Positions 52,265-64,000 of a stretch of 64,000 nt of DNA are shown piece by piece. This stretch comes from Pagrus major (lineage: Eukaryota; Chordata; Actinopteri; Spariformes; Sparidae). A program made the translations under genes and the position numbers. The stretch lies in the NCBI RefSeq assembly GCF_040436345.1, contig NC_133230.1, positions 11,976,197 through 12,040,196 of the forward strand, given 5' to 3'. The notes below the pieces were generated by a model that did no database searches, was not told the origin of the DNA, and worked only from the letters and a program-made list of their open reading frames with translations. How positions within the stretch are numbered: the stretch's first letter is position 1; every line of letters begins with the position of its first letter.

Positions 52265-52400
52265 GTATTCAGATCCTGTAAAGTGTTGATACCACACTGT
52301 GAAAGTACTCCACCACAAGTAAAAATCCTGCATTCAAAACCTTATGTAAAGTTAGTATTTGAAGTATTGTGTGTACTCATTGTGCAGTAAAATGTTCCTT
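52265..52400 (+). mobile_element. hAT-like repeat fragment (AGTATTCAGATC end)
   Basis: AGTATTCAGATCCTGTAAAG, GTACTCCACCACAAGTAAAA and ATCCTGCATTCAAAACC parallel the left end of the element at 60200 (GAAGTATTCAGATC, ACTCCAGTACAAGTAAAAGT). Confidence 0.5.
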
Positions 52401-53559
52401 ATCAGATGTTTTTGGATTAATATTACTGCTGTAGATGTTTAAGGTTGAGCTCATTTTAACTACTGTTGGATTTGTATGGAGGACTGAAACTGCCAAAATC
52501 AAAAATAAATAAATAAATGGCTCAATAAATGATTAAATTAAAATATGAAATTAAATGCACCAAAATTAATATCAAAAAGCCATAAATTATTTAGAAAATG
52601 TGATGTGAATTGATATTTCTGTTTTAATTTACCTCTGTATTTATTTACATTGTATGAATTACCATCTTATTTAATTTGGTGTTTTAGTTTTTAATTTGTT
52701 CATATGTAATTTATTCATTTACTTACATATCTATTTCTGTATTATTGAAGATGGGCGGTGTGAGCAAGGGGACCAAAGTTAGGGGGACGGCCCTCTCATA
52801 CTTTACACCCCTGACCCACATTCACCTGGATGAAACTTCTCAGGTGTGTAGTGTTGATCAAAATGAAGGCTGAGTTTGAAGATGGGTGTTATCAGACTAC
52901 TGAGTACATTGCAGCTGGTGTGATCCCATTGCAAGATTGTCTCAAGTATTTATTATTGTTGTTTTTATCTTTATCGCATGGTATTTTATTCCATTTTATT
53001 TGTTTTAATCATCGTTTAACCATATTTGAAAAGTGCCTCATAATTGAAGTTTATTAAAGTCGCAACTTTTAGGTCCCCCATGGGGATTTTTTTTTTTTTT
53101 TTACATTTTAAAGATAAACCATTAACCAACGACTCGTAAAACACAACACGTTTATTTATAATGAAAGTACGTTAATGTTTTCACTTGGATTCTGTCTGTT
53201 TTTTTGTTTTGATCTACAAAGAAATCAAATAGAAACAAATAAAAACAAAGGAAGTTCGGGTATATTTTGATTTTCAAGGGTTAACATTTGTCTGTGTAGG
53301 AAAATAAACTCCGTCAAATGAATTGACGTGTTGTGTTTCTCTTCCTGGCAGCAGGTAAGGTTACACAGTAAATGATACTAAATGCTAAATCAGCGTTTTC
53401 GCTGACGTCAGACTGACAGGTGTACCCAGCGTGCGCCGTCAGCTGTGCTGTGACGTAGTTCCGTCTGTCATGACTCTCCTCTTAATGTTCAAACTTTCCC
53501 TTTTTATGAATTAACCTGAATAAATTAATCGTGAATGTACTTCTTTACTTTGTTTAATC

Positions 53560-53714
53560 CTTCGGTCGTAATATTATTATTTTTAAGCGCCTCTAACCCG
53601 CCTCTGCCCGGCTGTAGCGCTCACTGGACCGGCGGAACCTTCTCCGCTTTCCCCCTTTTTCTCCGCTCGGTCAGGATGAAGTAGCTTCCGGGCGACAGGG
53701 TACCAGCAGTAAAC
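53560..53714 (+). promoter_or_regulatory. ELOA promoter region (CpG-rich, TATA-less)
   Basis: GC- and CpG-rich sequence rises sharply above the AT-rich flank and continues into the first intron. The start codon lies in AACATGGCGG, a YY1-type element often found at TATA-less housekeeping promoters. No exact start site can be assigned. Confidence 0.5.
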
Positions 53715-56700
53715 ATGGCGGAGGAACTGCTGGAAACAGTGGATAGACTTCAGGCTCGGCTCCGGGAGAATCCGGAGCCTCGAAAGGTAACGACCGAGCG
53801 GGTCGACACGGACAGATTCGGCGTTTAGCACCGATCAGCTCGTGAAATGCGACGGTTTGTCTCCGGCGGCCGAATCGGAACCGAAGTAACGGCGCCGCTC
53901 GCGAAAGTCGCAACCGTATTTTAAATGCTGCGTTTGAGGGCCGCTGTCAGGCTCGGTCTTTCTAAAAAAATTGTAAAACAGCTTATTTTTTATTTTTTAT
54001 TCATGTCGTGTTTTTTTTTATTTACAGTAAATCTCTATCAAGAAAAAGATACGCAATCAAAAATGTACTTAAAACGTAAACCCCCTAACCCAGAAGCAGC
54101 ATGGAAATATACTACTCAGAATTAGTTAGAGATATTGGGATATTTTTTTGTTGTTTGTTCTGTGACACATCTGAGTTTTTATTTTGTGTTTTGTGAATAT
54201 TTTTGATCCCCAAAAGTATTTTGACACATTTCATTTGACCATGCACGTCCATATATGTACCCATATCCCAATAACCCTAACTAATTTTGAGACATGTAAA
54301 GCAGCGATAGTCGAAGTACTCATTATGTTTACATATTAATTTATTATAACTATCGATTAATTTTGCAGCTGGTAGACGTGGCATATTTTGATTTTTTTTC
54401 TATTTACTGCTGGGTAGCTTGTGAACTTCTAACTTGGGAAGAGAATCGTATCTGAACACATCATAATACATAACTGTATCTATATTTAGTGCCTAAGAAA
54501 TTTTACATACGAACAGTACTTGATTAAATCTACTTGTCTACTTTCTACCATTGACCAACAGTAGTGTTTTTTTGTAATGGTAGTTTTACTTATAAATCAA
54601 GTGGTTTAATGGTAGAGAAGAAAATCAACCTGTGTCAAAGTAAACAAACAACACAGGGATGAAAACAAAGACAGCTTACCAATTACCTTTTATTACCAGT
54701 TTATTAACATAAAGAAAAACGTAAAAACCAAGCAATATATACACACTATATACACGTTTTGCCTTTAACTTACAGACATGACCGAGGAGGACAACTGCAC
54801 ATGATAATAATTCATAGTTGTAATACACACATGATGTGTAGCAATGTACTTAAGAAAAGTATAATAAATGTATTGCACCCTTTTTAAAAAAAGTAATTAA
54901 TTAAGCTTTTGTAAGGATCCATGTCAACACAATGCTTTGTTGAACTTGTGTGCTTTGGATGTGAATCACTGGTGCCCATCTTTCAGTTTCAGCATTTCCG
55001 ACAGCCCGTGAAGGCATCGTGTGCTACGTCACGATAATTAAGGGGTTTTTAACTTGTTATAACGTACTTCTTTAACCGCGGCTTTTAGCTAATATTAAAA
55101 CCTGTCAGCTTGGTATAATAGCCGCTCGTAGATGCTCTACCTGTTGTTAAAATAATAACAATAACCACAACATAATTGATCTCAGAGCGAAACTCGGTGG
55201 CCACAGTAGCTGTTAGCACGTTTAGCTAACAAGCGTAAGTCAGTGCGGAAAGTAACGAGAGTCGCAGCGAGTCCAGGCCGCTAATGTTACACTGATTTAT
55301 CTCTTTTCAGCTCACATCGCTGCTCCACATCACCGCAGGCAGGTGTGCTCCGAAAATAATGGCATTTAAAGGCGGATACGTGATAATTAACTAAATTTCC
55401 GAGCGGCCCTTTGTTTGATTTCTTTATCGAAATGCAGCCGAGCTTCTCAAAACAAAGCGGTCATGAGCTGTGTGAGAGGTTTGCTCTGCAGGAGACGTGT
55501 TCCTGTTGTCAGAAGTAATGATAATAGTGGGAATAAATAGTTAAATCACAGCTCAGTGGGTTTTTAAAAACACCCCTGTCCCGTTAGGCCACGACATCAG
55601 TCAGTCTGCATGACGCAGGGCTGGTAAAAAGCTGCTGTTTCCACTAATTAACAGAGAAAACACTGTTAATTATACATGACTTAAGTTAATATGAGTCCAC
55701 ATGTGAGAGTATTTGTACACTATATGATAATAATAATAATATATGAGAATAATAAAAGTAATAATAATATGCAAAAAAAAATATATTGCAGCTTTAAAAC
55801 AGTGTTTACAAAGTGCTTTGACAAACAAGCAAAAGCAGGAAACTCGGGAAGATAATATTACAGGATAAACAGTCAACAGTCAAGTCAAACACAAGGACGC
55901 CACGTCTAAAGCGAGTTAAAACAAGAAGGCAGGACAGAAAATGTAAGAACACAAAGAGTCGAAATGATTAACTACAAGAAAAAATCAATAAAAGCGATAC
56001 AACACGCAAAATCACATAAAAAGAAAGCAATAAAGGTATAAAATCTAAAGGGTGATAAGAAGACGACACTCGAAATTAGTTAGGGATATTGGGATATCAC
56101 TGGGTTTCCCATGATTGTTCATTCTGTGACATATCTGAGTTTTTACATTGTGTTTTGTGAATATTTTTGGTCCTCGGTGACACATTTCATTTGACTTTTA
56201 TTGCATCTCCATGCACATATCCCCAACATCCCTGACTAATTTAGAGTAGAGTAAATCGTCCTGAAGGGAGAACAGTGGGTGAAACTGAACCTGTAGCCAA
56301 AACAAACCCGTCCTCTATCATGCAAACAGTTATGTTAATTTGTTTTGTTTAAAGTGATTAAGTAACAGCTATCGTGAGGATTTGTTTAGAGAAATAACAG
56401 ACAGTGTATCATGATGCAGATGAAGAGTTTTGACGCCTCCATCCTGTCTTTGTTATCGTAATAGTTAAATTTAATGTCATGATTATCCCGATAATCATCA
56501 AAATATTCTTCAGACTTTAAATTAGAAATTGCATTTAAATATACTGGAATCACTTAAACCTTAAATGTTGGTAACTTCGTCTCTCTGTCGTTTTGTAGTT
56601 TGGCATCAGTATCATTTACACACATCAGATTTAACTTGTTTTTGTGGGGGATACAATATGCGAGCCATTAGACAAATAAAGTGTGTATCCTGTTTGAATT

Positions 56701-59700
56701 GTGCACTGAACTACAGATATGACGTTCTGTCAATTTAAAAGGTAACTTTCCAGGTCAATAAAGTCGCAGTTTGTTGTAATTAAAGTAAAGTATCATCTAG
56801 TTTTGTGTTAAACGCTCAGTGAGCTACATCGTAACGCTCATCGACGTCACCAACGCCAACATTGCCGCCAACTCTGCACAGAAAAAGTATCAAGAAAGGT
56901 GAAAATCACAGTAAATCTGCTCATATTGACAACTGCAGTTATGTGAAAGGAGAGTTTGTCAGTTCTGTGAGCTGCTAATATACAGGAGAAGATGTGACGC
57001 GTTTTGGTGAGCGTTCAATGAAACGACATCACGAACACAACTGTTGGCTGTGTCTTCCTTATAATGATGTATTTCCACAGTCTTATATTTCATTAGCTTT
57101 ATGACGGACTGCGACTTTGATTTGGAAAATTATCTTTTAAATGGACAAACATAATGTGTGATTCATGGCGCAATCAACCATTCACTACCATACAAAGTTT
57201 TTCTGTAATAAGGTCCCATGGGGCAAACTGGAAGGGGCGTGACATCGGCTCTCTGTAGGACTAGACATCAGCGAGCTAGACAGCTTTTTTCAAGTCATTC
57301 ATGTGAGAATATTCACGATTATCTTGATTTACAATCATCCTGACAATGAAAATTCACCACAATCAACATGTTGTGTTTTTTATCGCGATCCGAAATCAAT
57401 CCTTTTATTTAAGTTTGCCACAGCCCCTTTAATGCCATGATTGTCCTCTAAATGATTACATTTGTCTCTTGTCTTTCAGCTACTGAAGACTTTCAAAAGA
57501 CTGGGGGAACTTCCCATGACTGTGGACATACTGGTGGTAAGTGTTGCTTCAGTGTCAACATCCACTTGATTTGATAAAGAGGAGAAAGTTGATTCTGCAG
57601 TGGTGACATTGTTCAAGCAGAGGAGGGTGGAGTAAATGCATTCGACTGTGGGTGAGAATTGGAGCTCTGCTCGGCACAAAAATGTTTTTCCTGTCAGGTG
57701 AGATTTATGCCAATAATCAGCGCAGCCTCAACATGTTTCTGACCAATCAGATCGCTCGGCTGCTACAGCTTGATGGCACTGCAGCTCACACTTCTCATGT
57801 GATATCTACCTGCAATGAGACTGAATACATTTCTTTAGCTTTGCCTCGTATTGTTGAATTAAATAAGTAAATCTGTGCTTGGTTGACAGAAGGAGTCATC
57901 AGTGTCTTTATTTTGTTTTTTCTTAGGAAACTGGAGTGGGGAAGACTGTGAATTCTTTCAGGAAACATGAAGTAGCCGGAGAGATGGCAAAGGGCCTCGT
58001 AGCCAAATGGAAGAAACTGGTTCCTCAGTCTGCAGACAGGTGTGTTCTGCTGAACTCACATGCACACAGCAGTGAGAAGTGGAGCGATCCTCTGCTTTAG
58101 CCCTCACTATACTTCATGTTTCTGTTCCTGCAATGGTCACATACGACAGAGATCTTCAACCAAGCTTTAAATCAGGAGCCGTTATCTACTCACGCTCATG
58201 TTTCGTAGTCCACAAAACGTTTCTGCAGCTTCACAACAAACAATTGAAGTAGTCAAGGACAATCTGACCCGTTTGCAAAGAAATCCACAGTCCAGCATCA
58301 TTTAACAACTTCCACAGGCTTGTATAGGAAACAGAGAGAAACGGGGAAGGTCTCATTTTTCATGTCACGTTACAGTCAGCTCACATATGGCCAATAAAAA
58401 AGATTAATACAGATTAATTACTACAAACTTTAACGTCGAGCCCCTTTAATCAACTATACATTTACCATTTATTAATCATTGTTATTATAAAGTGTTCCCT
58501 TGATTTCTCTCATCAAACTTGTGTTAAAGTACTGTAGATGAGTCAAACAGTGTTTCTCTCCACCACAGACCCCCCAACAGCCACGTCAAAGAAGCTTCAC
58601 GGTCACACTCTCGAGGCCTGGAGGCAGTCGGAGGAGGAGGAGGAGGCCACAGACACACCCGCGAGCCCTCTCCTGACGAAGAGCCCTCCTACATGGAAGA
58701 GGAGGATGAAGAGATGGACGTGGAGAGAGGCTATCACACGAACTACTCGCCCTCACCTCCTCAACACGAGCAGTACAGCCCTCCACGGCGAGGAGGCTAC
58801 CAGTCGGACGAGTACGAGAGCCCCGAACCTGAACCTGAACCCGAACCTGAAGCTGAGCCTGAACCAGAGCCTGAACCTGAACCCAGTCCCCCTCCTCCTC
58901 GCAAAGAGGTCCGCCACATCAAACCAAACAAAGAACCCAACAAAAACCATCATCATGGTTCCCACGGTGACAGAAACAGGGACAGAGATGAGGAAAGGCG
59001 GCAACGGCATGCACAGATGAGCAGCGATCGAGGAGGAGGAGGTGAGGGGAAGAAACGCAGTGCAGACAGAGAGCGAGCGCAGAGTCCAGTACAGAAGTCT
59101 GCAAAGCACAGCAGGAAGTCCACCACACATGAGAGTAAGAGGGAGGAGAGGAAGAGAGGAGGAGATGACGGTGAGTGTTTCGCTGTTTCTCGTCGATATG
59201 AAAGCTTTAGAGCAAGAAACATTGTCCTCTTTGTCCTCTGCATGGAGCTCAGGCACATACAGTGCCGACCCTCCTTCCTGCCAGAGTTAGAATAAATATT
59301 AGATCAGACTTAAAGATTTTAAGGAATAAATAAAACTCCCTATCGTGGGTCTGACACAGTTGTAGCATCAAACAATGTACAGTTGGTTTGTTTGTCTGTT
59401 TGTTGGTAGAGTTTAGTTACAAGACCAAAAGCCTGTGATAGTTTAAACTGTGAACACTCAACAGAAACAATTGCATTTCATCAACTTCTAATTAGTACGT
59501 TCGCCAATATAATCAATATAATCAGAATGAGGTTATTCGACATTTATCTGTGCAGCTCTGTGCACCAGTTAAGATGTTCCTGTTTTATCGGTGCACAAAA
59601 TGTGGTCACAACAGAGAGCAACATCCTGTTCCAGTTAACTGAGATATTGCAGATAGTAACTCTGCTGATAGGAAACAATTGGCTTATAAGCAAAATGAAA

Positions 59701-62700
59701 ACGGTTTCCTAAAGTGCAGCAAGTGTTTCATCCATCTTTTTATTCTTTCTTCTTTTCCCCTTCCTTCAGTTTTTTATATTTGCTCTTGTGCATGTAAAAG
59801 ATCTTGAAAGTTATAAAGGTCAATGTCGGCACCAACAGAAGTTCCTCTCTCCCACTGCTCCTGAACGCCTCATCAGTAGTCTCGCCTTTGAATCCATGAC
59901 TTTGTGACGTCACAGAGTCGCACATTTGCATGATTTATGCCTATTGGCTGATTTGGCATGTAGGAATTGATTTGGCACAGCTGCTCTGTTGTTGTTGTTG
60001 TTAGTGGTGCTGGCTCAGGCGTGTGTGAGCTGACCAATCAGAGGGGGAATACAGAGCTGCAGCACTGGACAGTATGAGAAAACTGATGTGTTATGAGCAC
60101 TAAAGCATGTAAACCTATTCTAGTAGTAACTCAAAATAAAATTATGAACCTGAAAATGAGCACAATATGTCTGCTTTAATATTAAGTACCACAAACAGTC
60201 AGTGGTGAAAGAAGTATTCAGATCTTTCTACTTAAGTAAAAGTAGCGATACCACAGTATAAAAATACTCCAGTACAAGTAAAAGTCCTGTCGTCAGTACA
60301 AAAGTATTAGCATTAAAATATACTTAAAGTTCCAACAGTGCTCATAATGCAGAACAGCCCATTTAATAATTATTTATGTTTTACTGGATAATAATTATTG
60401 ATGCATGAATGTGTTCATCACTCAGTCTTACCTGCAGTTTTCGATCTTTATATAGAGAAAAGACAAGGTATCAGTACCTGTCTAATAATGACAATATTGT
60501 ATTGTGCTGTATTATTATTGTTTTTGTATAACTGATATTCAGTGAAATTAATATAATCAAACAAAAAACAAATAATTTTATTGAAGCTTATTTACTTCTT
60601 AATTTATTCAATAGAAAATTCCCTCCTCATCACTTTTAAACAGTGAAATACTGACGGCCCGACTTCAAAACATCAAATGAACACAGGAAAGTCATTCAAG
60701 TCATCATGTCTCAAGTCAGTTCACATCCAAATCTCTGTTCTGCAGAGAATCAACACCTCATATAAAGCACTGTTTAATAATTAACTTAAGAAAGCGTGGT
60801 CGTGCCTCCTTCTGCACACACTCAGTATTTTCCGCAGTAGAAAGTAACTTCAAATTATTATTACTCAAGTTACTTTACTTAGTTACATTCCATCACTGCA
60901 AACGTGTTGGTTGAAGTTAAGCTGAAACGGGAACTGAAGAAAGGTAATTCAAATTTAGCATTTTAAGAATTTTAATCGAAATGTCAAACATTTGCTGCTC
61001 TTCTTTGACACATTCTACAGTAAACTGAATATCTTTGGGTTTGAATCACCTTGAGCTTTGATTTTATCAACCAAAAAATCAAAAAATATCAGGAACCGTC
61101 AGAGTAATTGTGAGCTGCAGCCCGTCCTTAAAGCTACCAGCAGGCTCAGGGTTACTTGAAAGGTTTCACCATCTCATAGGTGTCAAATGTAAAATTCCCA
61201 CGATTCACTGAATCATTTGACTTTTCTTTCTGCCTCTGTGTTTCCAGGGCGACCGCGGGCGCCGAAGGACTCTCCTTCCAAGGAGGAGGAGGAAGACTAC
61301 GAGACTCCCACCATGTCCTTTGAGTCTTTTCTCACATATGATGCCCCGACGTCTGTGAAGAAGAAGAAGAAGCCATCATCGTCTGACCGTCTGTCACACA
61401 GTCGACCGTCTCACTCTTCATCCTCTGTGTCGTCCACCCATCGTGCACGCACCCCTCCGCCTGCGCCCTCCTCCTCCTCCTCCTCCTCTAAAGCGAGCAA
61501 AGCTAACGGCACTCAGAGCACCAAGAGGTCTCATTCAGGCTCCAGTTCAGCTGCAGCAACACCAGAGAAACCAGAGAAACGCAAGAGGGTAAGAACAGCA
61601 GCTGAGTGGGATGATCTGTGAAAAGATAACATTACAGATTATCATTCATGATTTTCCATTTTTATTGGTATTTATCAAGACAGTTCAGAATGTAGGTTAA
61701 CTATCTACCATTCCTTATGAGCATGAGGGTTAAAGGGACTATAATCGATATTTTATTCATGAAATCAAATGTAAATATGGACAATGATGATGAGTCTACA
61801 GACAGTTACCACCAGAATCTGCAGCTCCTGTTGGCTTTAAAAAGTTTTACAGTGAGTTTTACCTGATAGTTTGTAGTTTTTCTGTTCTGGTTCACTCTCA
61901 CTGCTCTTATAGTGTCACTTACAGCCACAGCAGGCAGCTGTTTTCAGGGAAAAAGCTTGAAAAGTCTCCTATGCATGACCTGCTCAACACCAAACAGACA
62001 CAGTTAGCAACTAACTGGTGAACATAGTGGAGCATTTATCTTACTTTGCGAGGCAGAACCAAAGAAGCTGAGTGATTCGGTCACAAGTGGACAGCTTTAA
62101 GCCCGTCAATTCACACCTGGCATTAATTCCAATTTTTTGTACACAAAGAAATATCTTCATGTACGATGTTTGCCGAATCAATAAGTAGGTCTGAATAGTT
62201 AAGAATTTGTTGTAGACAGTGTTTCACAAAGTTTATGAAGTCACACCTGACGCACCAAGTCTCTAAATTGAGAATTTTTTAAGGGAGTCTGGGGACTTTT
62301 TCCACGGACAACAAAGAAATATCATTTATTAGTTACTGTTTACTGTATTTGTGAATTTAGACATGTTTACCGTCAATATGTTAGATTTTAAAATCGGTGT
62401 TGTTCAAACAGCTGCGTGGAAGTATGACCTCAATGCATCTTGGTGATGATTTCAGGATGACTTATAAAGACTTTATTGAGCTTTGCGCTCATCAATATTT
62501 CTCTCCAGGAACCAACGCCGTGTTTTTATTAAGTAGAAATGTTAGTTTCCTAGCAACAGTAGCTTATTTCACCGTCAAGATAATTCACAGGAGTAACCTG
62601 CAGATTTCAAAGGGTGGGAAATTGAGAGCGATTTGAAAGAGCAATGAAAGCTCTTTGTTGTTTTTCTGACACAAACTCAAGCTTTGCAAAATAAATGCCA

Positions 62701-63881
62701 CTGGAAACAGAGAAACAGGTCGCCTGGCTTTGTCCAAAGGTTAAAAAAAAAAAAACACCTTGAAAGCCAAGTTAGCTGCAGTAAGAATATTTCTCAAAAT
62801 GTCAAACCTTTCCTTTAACTTACTGTGTTATTTGACCGCTTTGCAAACATCTTAATTGCCTTCATTTATCATTTATTGTACACATGCCTCTTACTTTGAA
62901 AGGTTGTTTGCAGGCGGTGTTTGTTGATGTTGATGTGATTCTGTTTGCAGGTGGTCGAGGCCGTTCCGACTCTTCCTGAAATCCCTCTGCCAGCGATTCA
63001 ACCCAACTACAGACCTCTGCCCTCCATCGACGTCACACCGCTGTCCCCTCAGAGACGGAAAGGTAAAACTCTCACCTTATTTATGAAACTTCATAGTTGT
63101 TCCTTTTAAACACGATGACATCACATAACATATAACTGTAACTGTAAAGCTGTAAACCTCTGAGGGAAGAATGTAGTTCTTCCTGACGGTTTTCTTGTCA
63201 GTGTAAGCATTTCTGTGTCACCCTGCCCGACCTTCACTCCCTTCCTCACTTTCAGTTCCTGTCTGCAACGACGAGGAGGATGCCGGCTTCACGGGGAAGA
63301 GATTCAACTCTAAGATGGTGGTCTACTCGGGATCGAAGACCTCTTACCTGCCCAAGATGATGACTTTGTACGAGCAGTGCATCCGTGTGCTGCAGAACAA
63401 CATCGACTGTGAGTGGAGCTGCTGTTTATTTTTTTATATTCACATGAACAAAAAAAGCTACAACAACAATCACAGAGTTCCCACTAGATGGCAGTAGAGC
63501 ACCTGTAGATACTATAAAATAAGCCCCAAAATGTGTTAACACTATTATTTTTTATTCTACATTAAATGTCAATCCAATGAATTTCATGTGGAGTAGCGAA
63601 AAAGAGGGCAAGGCTCACCACAAAGGTTAAAAGATAACAAACTCTACGGGATTACCTGATTAATACTCGATCACCATTATGTACTCTTCTGTGGTCACTC
63701 TGCACTCCACCCAGCTATTATCTCAAGTTGAATAAAACAAACAAACACCACAGCACAGGTTTGACTGCTCTGTGCTCTTTTAGCCATCGCTGAGGTGGGT
63801 GGAGTGCCGTTTGAGATCCTGGAACCGGTGCTGGAACGATGTACACCAGAGCAGCTGTATCGCATCGAGCAGAGCAACCAG
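53715..63881 (+). CDS. eloa: Elongin A (transcription elongation factor), first eight coding exons (partial)
   Basis: Exons: 53715-53786, 57480-57536, 57927-58039, 58569-59170, 61248-61588, 62951-63062, 63256-63408, 63784-63881, together 516 codons; the gene continues past the window. Elongin A with elongins B and C stimulates RNA polymerase II elongation and also acts in a CUL5 ligase for stalled polymerase. Residues 1-80 form the TFIIS N-terminal-like domain ([36 protein letters not shown]). Residues 82-432 are low-complexity and charged, with a Gly6 run, a Glu-Pro repeat (167-186) and the conserved [13 protein letters not shown] and ALPAIQ-like [23 protein letters not shown] (469-478) fits the elongin BC-box T/S-L-x3-C-x3-L/V, followed by [17 protein letters not shown]. 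The disordered middle is much shorter than in human as recalled. RPL11-ELOA adjacency matches human 1p36. Confidence 0.95.
54120..54287. mobile_element. 168-bp inverted-repeat element, copy A
   Basis: AATTAGTTAGAGATATTGGG at the left and CCCAATAACCCTAACTAATT at the right are near-complementary ends of about 25 bp. A second copy of the same length lies at 56074. Both are in ELOA intron 1. Confidence 0.75.
56074..56243. mobile_element. 170-bp inverted-repeat element, copy B
   Basis: Same ends as copy A (AATTAGTTAGGGATATTGGG and CCCTGACTAATTT) and matching interior blocks (TGTGTTTTGTGAATATTTTT, ACACATTTCATTTGAC). The copies differ by substitutions and small gaps, so neither insertion is very recent. 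Confidence 0.75.
58190..58260 (+). repeat. Fragment of the 19660-19990 repeat family
   Basis: CATGTTTCGTAGTCCACAAA and GCAGCTTCACAACAAACAAT match the family core seen at 19716. It lies in the third ELOA intron. Confidence 0.5.
60200..60898. mobile_element. hAT-like non-autonomous element with both ends, 699 bp
   Basis: The left end CAGTGGTGAAAGAAGTATTC and the complement of the right end CAGTGATGGAATGTAACTAA form imperfect inverted termini of the hAT type. The eight bases outside each end (CAAACAGT, CAAACGTG) agree at the first five, a possible decayed 8-bp target duplication. There is no transposase frame inside. It lies in ELOA intron 4. Confidence 0.6.
61735..62110 (+). repeat. Interspersed repeat shared with 20460-20840
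   Basis: ACAGACACAGTTAGCAACTA, CTGGTGAACATAGTGGAGC and CTCACTGCTCTTATAGTGTC are blocks of the same family. It lies in ELOA intron 5. Confidence 0.55.
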
Positions 63882-64000
63882 GTAACACACACACGTCTGT
63901 CTGTGTTTGTATTCTTATGAAGATCCTCATCGACTTAATGCATTGCCCAACCCACTGGTGTCAGACCTGGGGGTCCCGAACACCGCTAGGGGTCGCCAAA

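Larger units (their letters stand above)
46510..53560. other. Gene-poor interval between KLHL31 and ELOA
   Basis: About 7 kb with no exon I can support on either strand. It contains several repeats (listed) and two GT microsatellites, plus low-complexity CT-rich sequence around 51790-52190 in which open frames are compositional. KLHL31 and ELOA diverge from it, so regulatory DNA for either gene could lie here, but no conserved element can be told from one sequence. Confidence 0.5.

Noticed and set aside
63960-64000. GGGGGTCCCGAACACC-type sequence at the right edge as a transposon
   Set aside because: It resembles the start of a common fish repeat, but only about 40 bases are inside the window, too few to support a call.

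Overview
This is a vertebrate nuclear region and almost certainly a ray-finned fish, probably a percomorph. Genes are split into short exons with GT-AG introns, transcripts end in AATAAA signals, and the space between genes carries repeats I recognise as common in percomorph fish: short terminal-inverted-repeat elements, hAT-like 'ACTCAAGTACT' repeats, a tRNA-derived SINE tail and a Tc1 remnant. No prokaryotic feature, CRISPR array or complete autonomous transposon was seen.

Layout, left to right. (1) 199-1077: the last two coding exons of a sialin-type transporter (SLC17A5). (2) 9997-28236: three tandem, same-strand, intact genes for translation elongation factor EF-1 alpha (EEF1A), 461, 462 and 461 aa, each with seven coding exons and a separate leader exon. 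(3) 28640-31606: nested repeats and an interferon-response-type element. (4) 31638-34521: cGAS, the cytosolic DNA sensor, with all catalytic and zinc-binding residues and an unusual hydrophobic C-terminal tail. (5) 35693-39301: ribosomal protein RPL11. (6) 45622-42297, minus strand: the Kelch protein KLHL31. (7) A gene-poor stretch of about 8 kb. (8) 53715 to the window end: the first eight coding exons of elongin A (ELOA), which runs off the right edge.

SLC17A5, EEF1A1 and CGAS are neighbours on human 6q13, and RPL11 and ELOA are neighbours on human 1p36 (recalled, not searched). The window therefore joins two blocks that are separate in human, with KLHL31 between RPL11 and ELOA. EEF1A and RPL11 are translation genes; EEF1A copies 1 and 2 and RPL11 have a TATA box plus a pyrimidine-rich (TOP-type) start, whereas EEF1A copy 3 does not.

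The observation most worth following is in the EEF1A 3' UTRs. In all three copies the EF-1 alpha reading frame stays open past its TGA for 45-70 codons and ends in a conserved basic peptide containing HRKSFRRK. Differences between copies in that stretch are almost all synonymous and the one indel is in frame, which is what a translated sequence looks like. Second is the possible tail anchor on cGAS, with a triple GAAANN interferon-response element just upstream of that gene.
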